Assembly: GCA_005880605.1 (NCBI GenBank)
Contig: VBIS01000113.1
Location: 1 to 10,436, forward strand
From: Chloroflexota bacterium
GTDB taxonomy: Bacteria > Chloroflexota > Dormibacteria > CF-121
Direction of reading: 5' to 3'
Length of the DNA stretch: 10,436 nucleotides
Numbering within the stretch: the stretch's first letter is position 1; each line of letters opens with the position of its first letter. Below the pieces are notes generated by a model. It had not been told where the DNA came from. It saw only the letters and a program-made list of their open reading frames with translations, and did no database searches. This document shows, piece after piece, positions 5,736 through 10,436 of this stretch. The translations under genes were made by a program, and so were the position numbers.

Positions 5736-6381
5736 GGGTGGCTCCTTGTGGTGAATGCGCTGGGATGGATGGCGCGCCATTGAGAAACAGGCTGGCGCAG
5801 GCCTGGGCGAGCGCGGCGGCGCTCATGGATGGTTCGTCTCGGCGCTGAAAGTGCTGCCAGTACGCGATCTCGGAAGCGATTCCGAGCAGGGCAAAGCCGG
5901 CCAACGCGGTCTCGCCCACGCCGAGTTGCTCGAGCGTCGGTCGAAACGCCGTGGCGAGCGTCTGCGCCAGCTCGGTTTGCCGGCGTTCGAAGCTCTCATC
6001 GATGGCGAGCCCCTCGGTGGTCAGCCGCCGATTCCAGGCCGCGTACTCCTGGTAGTACTCGAAGTAGGCCTGCAGCCCGGCCTCGAGCCGCCGGTGGGCA
6101 TCGGCCACATCCCGGGTCGCCCAATAGATCCGGCGGCGAAGGAGTGTCGCCATCTCCTCCTGGAGCGCGGCAAAGACCGCCTTCTTGTCGGCGAAATAAA
6201 GGTAGAACGCGCCCTGGGAGAGGCCTGCCGCCTGCACGATCGCACTAACGGTCGTGCCGTGGTAGCCGTCACGCTCGAAGACTCCGCGGGCGGCTTCCAG
6301 CAACTCGCCCCGGCGGACCCATTGCCGTTCGGTCAGGGGTGCCGCGTTGGCCGCTCGACTACTGACTGACACGTCAGTCAC
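5728..6381 (-). CDS. TetR/AcrR-family transcriptional repressor of the acyl-CoA operon
   Basis: This is a 217-residue protein if started at GTG 6381 (214 if at GTG 6372). The N-terminal HTH spans about residues 25-70, with the recognition part TTVSAIVQAAGLSQGAFYLYFADKK in its usual TetR form. The C-terminal ligand domain (about 75-205) is helical and hydrophobic, as expected for an acyl-CoA or lipid effector. It is the first gene of the operon and overlaps the SCP2 gene. No ATG occurs before the HTH. GTG 6372 is preceded by GGTGA at 5 bases; GTG 6381 has no clear Shine-Dalgarno, so the start is open within three codons. Both GTGs lie in or next to the inverted repeat 6363-6380, implying autorepression. 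The longer open frame to 6795 runs into the DUF3352 gene and is not real. Confidence 0.92.
   Translation of the reverse strand: MTDVSVSSRAANAAPLTERQWVRRGELLEAARGVFERDGYHGTTVSAIVQAAGLSQGAFYLYFADKKAVFAALQEEMATLLRRRIYWATRDVADAHRRLEAGLQAYFEYYQEYAAWNRRLTTEGLAIDESFERRQTELAQTLATAFRPTLEQLGVGETALAGFALLGIASEIAYWQHFQRRDEPSMSAAALAQACASLFLNGAPSIPAHSPQGATHA
6363..6380. promoter_or_regulatory. Perfect 8-2-8 palindromic operator of the TetR repressor
   Basis: TGACTGAC-AC-GTCAGTCA is a perfect inverted repeat. It covers the predicted transcription start and the GTG start codons of tetR, so a bound dimer would block RNA polymerase. The layout (TGA-x-TGA ... TCA-x-TCA) is like the operator of the Bacillus subtilis fatty-acid-degradation repressor FadR (TGAATGA ... 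TCATTCA). That protein is also a TetR-family regulator released by long-chain acyl-CoA. No second full copy was seen in the window. Confidence 0.82.
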
Positions 6382-6382
6382 C

Positions 6383-6412
6383 AGCCTAGCAGAGTGCCGG
6401 ATAGGGTCGCAA
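6383..6412 (-). promoter_or_regulatory. Candidate promoter of the tetR-led operon
   Basis: On the minus strand TTGCGA (6412-6407; 4 of 6 to TTGACA) and TAGGCT (6388-6383; 3 of 6 to TATAAT) are 18 bases apart. The start of transcription would be near 6376, inside the palindromic operator and next to the GTG codons. The -10 is weak. The position relative to the operator is the main support. The whole gap to the DUF3352 gene is 53 bases, with no clear terminator. Confidence 0.4.
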
Positions 6413-6434
6413 GGTCTCCGGTTCACCTGCCTGG

Positions 6435-8159
6435 CTACTTGATGGCGATGAAGAATCGTTCGACGGCCGCGCCAGGCTGGCTGGTCGCCGTCAGCATGAG
6501 GGCCTTCAGGGGCGCCAGGTAGGCGGCCGTCTTGGTGTCGATCCTGGAGCTGGTCGGCAGCTTCTCGAGGGCGCTGACAACTCGCTCGAGGTTGACGAAC
6601 ATGATTCCGGCCGGCTTGGTGAGCGAGGCGGCGCTGGCCGCCTGGTAGGTCGGGTTCGCCGTGATGTTCGAGCCAGCGGCATGGGCATCGATGACGGCCC
6701 GCATCTCGGCCGGGCTGGAGGCGACGATCCCCATGCCATCGAGGGCCGCATAGGAGGGCGCCAGCCCGGGCACACCCAGGGACGAACTGGTCCATGAGGT
6801 GATCACCGTGCCGCGGTAGGTGGTCCGGGTGATTCCGGCGCCCGGTTTTTGCTGGCCGGTCGCGGCGGCGAGGCCCACGAGCTTGCCGAAGAAGGCATTC
6901 ATCGCCGCCGAGTCATTGGTGCCGATCAGGATCGCCCCGCTCGGAATGGAGTTGTTCCCTAGCTCGACCTCCACGCCGAGATCGCCGGTCAGGTGCGGCA
7001 GGATCCCTTGCGGGCCGGTAAGCCCAACCGCGTCGGCGCTGGCCTTCACGCTGGCGTCGCTACCGTACTGATCGAGCAGTGTCTTGATGCTCTTGTCGAG
7101 ATTGCTGATGGCGAGGAAGCCATCGCTGGTTTTTGGGATCCACCGCAGAACGGCGTCCGGGCGGCCCGTCGCGTTAAACGCCTGACGGGTGGCCGGGGAC
7201 AGCCTGTTCACATCCAGCTTCACCGCGACGTCGAACGCGACTCCGGTGCCAGTTGCCGAGACTGCCGCGCCGATCCCCTGCAGCGCGTTGAGGTCGTCCA
7301 GGGTCTTGAGCGCCGGCAGGCCCAGCGTGGACGGCTTGGCCATTTGTTTCTTGGCGCTGGCGACCAGCGATTTGCCCGCCGTGTATCCCATGCCAAGCCG
7401 GTCGGAAGGAAGCAATTTCATGGTGGCCTTGAAATCGGCGGAATCGACCATCCGCGCGCTACGACCCTGGTCGGTATCGATAATCTCGTGGATCATCGCC
7501 GCTGAGCTCGCTGCCACGACAACGTGATCGACCAGGCTGTAGGCGACTGGCTTTACGGAGGTCGCGGTCGGCGTGCCCGACGTGATGGTGATCCCGTTGT
7601 AGGTTTCGTCCTTCCAGGTGTATTTCTTGCCGAAGCTGCCGCTCCGGAGCTTGGCGAGGACGGCTTTCGCCTTGGTGTCATCGCGTGAGGCCGCGAACAG
7701 GGCGAACGGCGAATCGGCGCTGTTCTCGAAATTCAGCTGGCCACTCACGCCCACCTCTCCGCCCAGCCACGACTGCACGTCGTTGGTGAACGAGAGGCCG
7801 GTGTCCTTGAAAGCCTCATCGAGCTTGGTCGAGATCGCGGCATCGGTCTTGGTGTCGGGGAAGCTATGCACGGCGCGCAGGAGATTCACCTTCTGGGCGA
7901 GCGAAGGGTTGAGGTTGGCGATCAGGAGGACGTCGTGCGTCGCCGGCACCATCTTCTCGATGCTGGGATTCGGCTTGGCCACCGCCAGGACGGCCGCGAC
8001 CGCGATTGCGCCGACGAGCACGACCCCGGCGGCAGAGAACACGGCGAGCCGGTAGCGCGCAAACCACGATGGCGAGGACGACAGGGCCGGCGGTGGCTGC
8101 GAGACCGCCCCAGGCACCGGCTCCGGTTGCGGCGGCGTCAAATCGCCTTCGTGGTTCAT
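6435..8159 (-). CDS. DUF3352 family membrane-anchored extracytoplasmic protein
   Basis: This 574-residue protein has a short Pro-rich cytoplasmic tail (residues 1-32), one membrane segment (about 38-61, Ala/Val-rich after WFARYR), and a large extracytoplasmic part. The start of the mature region, VPATHDVLLIANLNPSLAQK, then a 'fPDT' stretch and SWLGGEVGVS, matches the DUF3352 family, whose function is not known. Two similar halves can be suspected: both contain Tyr-x-G-x-x-I/V-T-S followed by a Val-rich strand and an 'AEM/AAM' helix (TYNGITITS... SAAMIHEIID and TYRGTVITS... PAEMRAVID). There is no Cys and no enzyme motif. ATG 8159 was chosen. A TTG at 8165, closer to the GTGAGG, would add two residues. 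It is encoded between the Re-citrate-synthase-like gene and tetR on the same strand. Confidence 0.85.
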   Translation of the reverse strand: MNHEGDLTPPQPEPVPGAVSQPPPALSSSPSWFARYRLAVFSAAGVVLVGAIAVAAVLAVAKPNPSIEKMVPATHDVLLIANLNPSLAQKVNLLRAVHSFPDTKTDAAISTKLDEAFKDTGLSFTNDVQSWLGGEVGVSGQLNFENSADSPFALFAASRDDTKAKAVLAKLRSGSFGKKYTWKDETYNGITITSGTPTATSVKPVAYSLVDHVVVAASSAAMIHEIIDTDQGRSARMVDSADFKATMKLLPSDRLGMGYTAGKSLVASAKKQMAKPSTLGLPALKTLDDLNALQGIGAAVSATGTGVAFDVAVKLDVNRLSPATRQAFNATGRPDAVLRWIPKTSDGFLAISNLDKSIKTLLDQYGSDASVKASADAVGLTGPQGILPHLTGDLGVEVELGNNSIPSGAILIGTNDSAAMNAFFGKLVGLAAATGQQKPGAGITRTTYRGTVITSWTSSSLGVPGLAPSYAALDGMGIVASSPAEMRAVIDAHAAGSNITANPTYQAASAASLTKPAGIMFVNLERVVSALEKLPTSSRIDTKTAAYLAPLKALMLTATSQPGAAVERFFIAIK

Positions 8160-8165
8160 CCCCAA

Positions 8166-8181
8166 GATGCCTCACAGCATC
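8166..8181 (-). other. Small hairpin holding the Shine-Dalgarno of the DUF3352 gene
   Basis: GATGC and GCATC flank a 6-base loop. Read on the minus strand, the loop and the first base of the descending arm form GTGAGG, the only Shine-Dalgarno-like sequence before the DUF3352 start codons at 8165 (TTG) and 8159 (ATG). It lies in the 46-base gap after the DRE-TIM gene. The stem is only 5 bp, so it may be chance. Confidence 0.25.
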
Positions 8182-8205
8182 AACTGCGGGGTTCAGGCCA
8201 ACTTG

Positions 8206-9522
8206 TTAGCTGCGCGTGCTCGTTGCCAGGGCGTTGCCGAAATGCAACTTCGAGAGGGCGAGCATCTCGTCGGGCGAGAAGCCGGTGGTCCGACCCGCCG
8301 CATATTGCCGCTCGACCTCGTGGTGGATGGCCACCACCCGTGGGTCGTCCTTGCGCACCTGGGTGTCGCCCTTCAAACCCAGCGTGGTGTTGATCCAGTA
8401 GGCAACTCCCGCCAGACCCGAACGATCGTTGACCGTGATCCCGAGCGGCCGGTCAAGGATGCGCGCGGTGTCGAAGATGTTGTAGATCTCTTCGTTCTTC
8501 AGCAGCCCGTCGGCGTGAATCCCAGCACTGGTGACATTGAATCCCGCGCCGGCGAAGGGATAGTTGGCGGGCAGCGGCGCTCCGAGCTGGTCCCGGAAAT
8601 AGGCGGCCGCGCGGGTGATCGCCGTGGTATCGACCCCGGGCGTCTCCCCTCTCAACCCGATGTGGTCGATGACCAGTGCTTCCAGCGGCGGATTACCAGT
8701 CCGCTCGCCGAATCCAAAGAGCGAGCCGTTCGCGGCGGCGCAACCGTAGAGCCAGGCGGCGACGGTGTTGACCTCGCCACGGTGGAAGTCGTTGTGGCCG
8801 TGCCATTCGAGAAGCTCCGGGGCGACCCCCAGCGTTCTCGTGAAGTACTGCACCAGTCGAGGCACACCGCGTGGGAGCGCCGCCTCCGGCCAGGGCAATC
8901 CAAAGCCCATGGTGTCGCAAAGCCGAAATTTCACCGGGATGTTCGCCTCGCGCCCGATTTCCTGGAGGGACTCGACCAGGGGAGCGACGAAACCATCGAG
9001 GTCCGCGCGGGTCAGGTCTTCCAGGTGGCAGCGGGGCCGCAGACCGGTCTGGATCACGGCGCGCACCACCTTGCCGTAGTCCTCAGCCGCCTGGCGCCGT
9101 GTCCGGTTCATCTTCAGGTAGATGTGGTAATCGGACGCCGAGACCAGAATGCCGGTCTCCTTCACGCCCGTCGTCTGGACAGCCTTGAGATCGTCGAGTG
9201 AGGCGCGCATCCAGGTCGTGACTTCGGGGCCCGGCCGCTGCCGGCACTCAGCGATCGCCTCGCGGTCGAGCGGCGTGTAGGCGAAGAACTCGGTCTGCCG
9301 GATCACCGGCCCACCAAGCTGGTTCAGCAGGTCGTACAGGTGAACGATCTGCTCGACGCTGTAGGGGGCTCGCGCCTGCTGGCCGTCCCGGAACGTCGTG
9401 TCCGTGATCCAGGTGTCCGCCGGCAGCGCCTGCGGGACGGCGTCTCCCACGAAGCGGATCGGAGGGATCCGGCTGTACGGGAACTCGTCGCGGAGGAGGT
9501 TCGGTTCGGACCGGTCCAACAT
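8206..9522 (-). CDS. DRE-TIM metallolyase, probable Re-citrate synthase
   Basis: This 438-residue TIM-barrel protein belongs to the isopropylmalate/homocitrate synthase superfamily. D41-TTFRDGQQ (41-49) binds the metal and the catalytic Arg is R45. HGHND (241-245) gives the two metal histidines, and GIHADG (334-339) supplies the catalytic His, as GIHQDG does in LeuA. The segments RQTEFF (75-80), KETGILVSASDYHI (121-134), PRCHLEDLTRAD (163-174) and RLCDTMGFG (200-208) resemble the Re-face citrate synthase group first shown in Clostridium kluyveri more than LeuA or NifV, and no LeuA allosteric domain follows. If so, it condenses acetyl-CoA and oxaloacetate to citrate. Homocitrate or another 2-oxoacid product cannot be ruled out. 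It is divergent from an HTH gene. The start ATG 9522 has GGAG only two bases upstream. Confidence 0.75.
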   Translation of the reverse strand: MLDRSEPNLLRDEFPYSRIPPIRFVGDAVPQALPADTWITDTTFRDGQQARAPYSVEQIVHLYDLLNQLGGPVIRQTEFFAYTPLDREAIAECRQRPGPEVTTWMRASLDDLKAVQTTGVKETGILVSASDYHIYLKMNRTRRQAAEDYGKVVRAVIQTGLRPRCHLEDLTRADLDGFVAPLVESLQEIGREANIPVKFRLCDTMGFGLPWPEAALPRGVPRLVQYFTRTLGVAPELLEWHGHNDFHRGEVNTVAAWLYGCAAANGSLFGFGERTGNPPLEALVIDHIGLRGETPGVDTTAITRAAAYFRDQLGAPLPANYPFAGAGFNVTSAGIHADGLLKNEEIYNIFDTARILDRPLGITVNDRSGLAGVAYWINTTLGLKGDTQVRKDDPRVVAIHHEVERQYAAGRTTGFSPDEMLALSKLHFGNALATSTRS

Positions 9523-9528
9523 GGCTCC

Positions 9529-9558
9529 ATTCTATGCATATGTTGATTTGCATTGCAA
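9529..9558 (-). promoter_or_regulatory. Candidate promoter of the DRE-TIM gene
   Basis: On the minus strand TTGCAA (9558-9553; 4 of 6) and TAGAAT (9534-9529; 5 of 6) are 18 bases apart. The start of transcription would be at or within a few bases of ATG 9522, giving a leaderless or nearly leaderless message. This fits the GGAG being too close to the ATG for a standard Shine-Dalgarno. The -35 lies in the dyad TTGCA-T-TGCAA (9548-9558). Confidence 0.5.
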
Positions 9559-9560
9559 CA

Positions 9561-9574
9561 CGTTGACTGCAACG
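9561..9574. promoter_or_regulatory. Dyad overlapping the -35 of the HTH gene
   Basis: CGTTG-ACTG-CAACG is a perfect 5-4-5 inverted repeat. A neighbouring 5-1-5 dyad TTGCATTGCAA lies at 9548-9558, and TGCAAC recurs at 9554-9559 and 9568-9573 (14 bases apart), with GGCAAC at 9575-9580. The cluster sits between the divergent -35 elements, so one bound protein could control both genes. The small HTH protein encoded next to it is the natural candidate. Confidence 0.45.
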
Positions 9575-9591
9575 GGCAACTCACGTACCCT
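9563..9591 (+). promoter_or_regulatory. Candidate promoter of the small HTH gene
   Basis: TTGACT (9563-9568; 5 of 6) and TACCCT (9586-9591; 3 of 6) are separated by 17 bases. The transcript would start just before GGGGGACG and the ATG at 9602, so the leader is at most a few bases long. GGGGGA may act as a close Shine-Dalgarno. Confidence 0.5.
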
Positions 9592-9601
9592 TTGGGGGAC
9601 G

Positions 9602-9838
9602 ATGATCGAGATCCAGGGAGAGCCGTACCTGAGCGCCGCCGAGGCCTGCGAGCTCCTCGGCGTGAAGCCGGCGACGCTCTACGCCTACGTCAGCCGGGGT
9701 GTTTTGCGGAGCTACCGCCAGGGCATCAAGCGAGCCCGCTTATACCGCCGCGGCGAGGTGCAGGGCGTCCTTCATCTGCGGCCGAGCCGAGGAACCCATC
9801 CCCTCCCCCACGCCGCCGACTGGATGGGCGACCCTTAG
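9602..9838 (+). CDS. Small excisionase/MerR-like helix-turn-helix protein
   Basis: This 78-residue DNA-binding protein has YLSAAEACELLGVKPATLYAYV (9-30) as its winged HTH of the HTH_17/MerR type. SRGVLRS and a basic wing (QGIKRARLYRRGEV, 40-53) follow, then a short Pro-rich tail. No other domain is present. The same type of HTH, with the LYAYVSRG string, is found from memory as the N-terminal domain of a class of citrate synthases. Its place next to a Re-citrate-synthase-like gene is therefore notable. The start is ATG 9602. The longer frame to 9398 is antisense to the DRE-TIM gene. Its TAG overlaps the TAA of the convergent zinc-ribbon gene. It probably regulates the divergent gene and itself, by position. 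A prophage excisionase is less likely, as no phage genes are near. Confidence 0.82.
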   Translation: MIEIQGEPYLSAAEACELLGVKPATLYAYVSRGVLRSYRQGIKRARLYRRGEVQGVLHLRPSRGTHPLPHAADWMGDP

Positions 9839-9987
9839 GCTGAGACGACGTGAGTGGCGCCGCAGATGCGGCACTTCTCCTCACGCTGCCCAGCGTCGAT
9901 CTTTCCAGTTGCTTTCCATGGCCACCCCGACTTCTTGATGTGGCAAATGCACGGCTTACCCTCGGTCTGCGGACTCCCTTCTCCCAC
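9835..9987 (-). CDS. 50-residue C-x-C-H / C-x-x-C zinc-ribbon-like microprotein
   Basis: This short gene encodes 50 residues. Cys13-x-Cys15-His16 and Cys39-x-x-Cys42 (CRICG) sit 23 residues apart, with a Trp/Lys-rich segment (GWPWKATGK, 21-29) between them and His46 near the end. The spacing fits one structural zinc site. The GTG start at 9987 is preceded by AGGGAGG (10000-9994), 6 bases upstream, one of the strongest ribosome sites in the window. The TAA overlaps the stop of the convergent HTH gene (TTAG). Upstream in frame, codons stay open for about 30 more residues and include another C-x4-C pair but no good start. I recognise no family. Roles such as RNA or DNA binding are only suggested by the basic, ribbon-like composition. 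Confidence 0.7.
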   Translation of the reverse strand: MGEGSPQTEGKPCICHIKKSGWPWKATGKIDAGQREEKCRICGATHVVSA

Positions 9988-10007
9988 GGTGCGCCTCCCT
10001 TTGATCG

Positions 10008-10023
10008 GGCATCTTCTTATGCC
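10008..10023 (-). other. Leader hairpin before the zinc-ribbon microprotein
   Basis: GGCAT and ATGCC flank a 6-base loop just before the Shine-Dalgarno at 10000-9994. It would be at the very 5' end of the transcript from the candidate promoter at 10030-10058. The stem is 5 bp. Modest support only. Confidence 0.3.
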
Positions 10024-10029
10024 GCACTT

Positions 10030-10058
10030 ACTATGCGCCGCAACCGGCGCAAGTTCAA
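10030..10058 (-). promoter_or_regulatory. Candidate promoter with a 7-4-7 dyad in its spacer
   Basis: On the minus strand TTGAAC (10058-10053; 4 of 6) and CATAGT (10035-10030; 4 of 6) are exactly 17 bases apart. The spacer is nearly filled by a perfect inverted repeat TGCGCCG-GTTG-CGGCGCA (10051-10034). A dyad between -35 and -10 is the layout used by MerR-type activators, although those usually have 19-20 base spacers. The transcript would run into the 50-residue zinc-ribbon gene with a leader of about 35 bases. As RNA the dyad could also fold, but no T-tract follows on either strand, so it is not a usual terminator. Confidence 0.45.
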
Positions 10059-10126
10059 GCCCACGTCTCGACGTTTACGGTCGCCGCGGGAATGGCCTGG
10101 GCAGGCAGTTTGCTGAACGTGCCCGC

Positions 10127-10327
10127 ATGGTGGGTACGCGGTCACCCAGGTTCGACCTCCACGTAAGCGCGGTCTTCTTCGAAGGCGCGGCCTACCTGAT
10201 CGTGTTCGCGTTCTGGGCCGGGGCTCCCAGGTGGGTGGGCGTTGTACTGTTCGTGGCCCTTCTAGCTACCGAAACGTGCTGTAGTCGATCTCCTTCTTCC
10301 GGTCGAAAGCTTCCTCGCGGCTGGTAA
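10127..10327 (+). CDS. Possible two-helix membrane microprotein (doubtful)
   Basis: A 66-residue frame holds two hydrophobic segments (about residues 13-31 and 35-47) separated by APRW, and then a Cys/Ser/Arg tail. Against it: no Shine-Dalgarno lies before ATG 10127, no family is recognised, and the last 62 bases are antisense to the better supported minus-strand gene ending at 10266. It may be a chance frame. Apart from this and the promoter and leader of the microprotein gene, the stretch 9988-10265 holds nothing that I can name. Confidence 0.2.
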   Translation: MVGTRSPRFDLHVSAVFFEGAAYLIVFAFWAGAPRWVGVVLFVALLATETCCSRSPSSGRKLPRGW

Positions 10328-10436
10328 ACGTCTGGAAGTAGCCACGGCCGTGCAGGACGTAGATCCCGTCGACGTCGTCGCGCGTCACCTTCAATTCAGG
10401 CAGATCGATGTTGTAGACCTGACCCGATTCGGTGGC
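10266..10436 (-). CDS. Unrecognised protein, 3' end only
   Basis: This frame is open from the right edge of the window to TAG at 10268-10266 and gives the last 56 residues of a protein. The sequence is rich in charged and aromatic residues: VYNIDLPELKVTRDDVDGIY, then VLHGRGYFQTFTSREEAFDRKKEID and the end YSTFR. It looks like a small soluble alpha/beta domain (strand, strand, helix), with 'GRGYFQTFTSREEAFDRKKE' as a strand-turn-helix. Codon choice, with G/C mostly in the third position, supports coding on this strand. No family was recognised and no catalytic motif is seen in this piece. The start lies outside the window. Confidence 0.55.
   Translation of the reverse strand, partial: ATESGQVYNIDLPELKVTRDDVDGIYVLHGRGYFQTFTSREEAFDRKKEIDYSTFR

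Noticed and set aside
6396..6420. CCGGA/TCCGG inverted repeat between DUF3352 and tetR, as a terminator
   Set aside because: The stem is 5 bp with a loop of about 15 bases and no T-tract follows. It is too weak to call.
6382..6795. N-terminal extension of the TetR frame
   Set aside because: It runs antiparallel-free but inside the DUF3352 coding region in another frame, and TetR proteins start just before the HTH, as the GTG codons at 6381/6372 give.
8167..9201. 344-residue plus-strand open frame
   Set aside because: It is the antisense shadow of the DRE-TIM gene, which has intact catalytic motifs in the other strand.
9602..9838. HTH protein as a truncated HTH-citrate synthase fusion remnant
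   Set aside because: Reading past the TAG in all plus frames gives no citrate synthase-like sequence, and a convergent gene begins right there. A stand-alone gene is simpler.
10213..10230. CTGGG-8-CCCAG hairpin downstream of the right-edge minus-strand gene
   Set aside because: It has a 5-bp stem, no T-tract on the minus side, and lies 36 bases past the stop. It is not convincing as a terminator.
9602..10436. Mobile element or prophage end suggested by the excisionase-like HTH
   Set aside because: No integrase, transposase, tRNA, att-like direct repeat or terminal inverted repeat is seen in the window.

Overview
The window is GC-rich bacterial DNA in which almost every base is coding. Several starts are GTG, several genes overlap by 1 to 11 bases, and several promoters appear leaderless or nearly so. 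The gene content (acyl-CoA catabolism under a TetR repressor, a DUF3352-type anchored protein, a Re-citrate-synthase-like DRE-TIM enzyme) fits a high-GC Terrabacteria-type lineage such as Chloroflexota, Dormibacterota or Actinobacteriota. There is no rRNA or marker gene, so this placement is a low-confidence inference. I found no tRNA, rRNA, insertion sequence, CRISPR array or phage gene.

Left part (1-1710): a cut-off minus-strand gene for an HExxH zinc-metallopeptidase-like protein is divergent from a plus-strand gene for a CinA N-terminal (molybdopterin-binding-like) domain protein. Only 19 bases separate them, and these hold a nearly symmetric -10 element. A hairpin with a T-rich tail on the minus side separates the CinA-like gene from a minus-strand gene for a small secreted protein with four copies of an HG-x-AVS-x-x-A motif.

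Central part (1710-6412): a seven-gene minus-strand operon. In transcription order it encodes a TetR-family repressor, an SCP2-like lipid carrier, a FAS1-like (HadA-like) hot-dog subunit, a MaoC (HadB-like) hydratase, an acyl-CoA dehydrogenase, a short-chain dehydrogenase and an enoyl-CoA hydratase. Neighbouring genes overlap or lie 2 bases apart. A perfect 8-2-8 inverted repeat sits on the predicted transcription start and start codon of the tetR gene and is the obvious autoregulatory operator. The set covers oxidation, hydration and dehydrogenation of an acyl-CoA, but contains no thiolase and no CoA ligase.

Right part (6435-9601): a large single-pass membrane-anchored DUF3352 protein, preceded by a DRE-TIM metallolyase that most resembles Re-citrate synthases. 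Both are on the minus strand. The DRE-TIM gene is divergent from a 78-residue excisionase/MerR-like HTH protein, across 79 bases rich in small TTGCA/CAAC dyads.

Far right (9835-10436): a 50-codon minus-strand gene for a C-x-C-H / C-x-x-C mini zinc-ribbon-like protein converges on the HTH gene, their stop codons overlapping. It has a strong Shine-Dalgarno and a candidate promoter whose 17-base spacer is almost filled by a 7-4-7 dyad. About 280 bases without a confident gene follow, then the 3' end of an unrecognised minus-strand gene that runs off the window.
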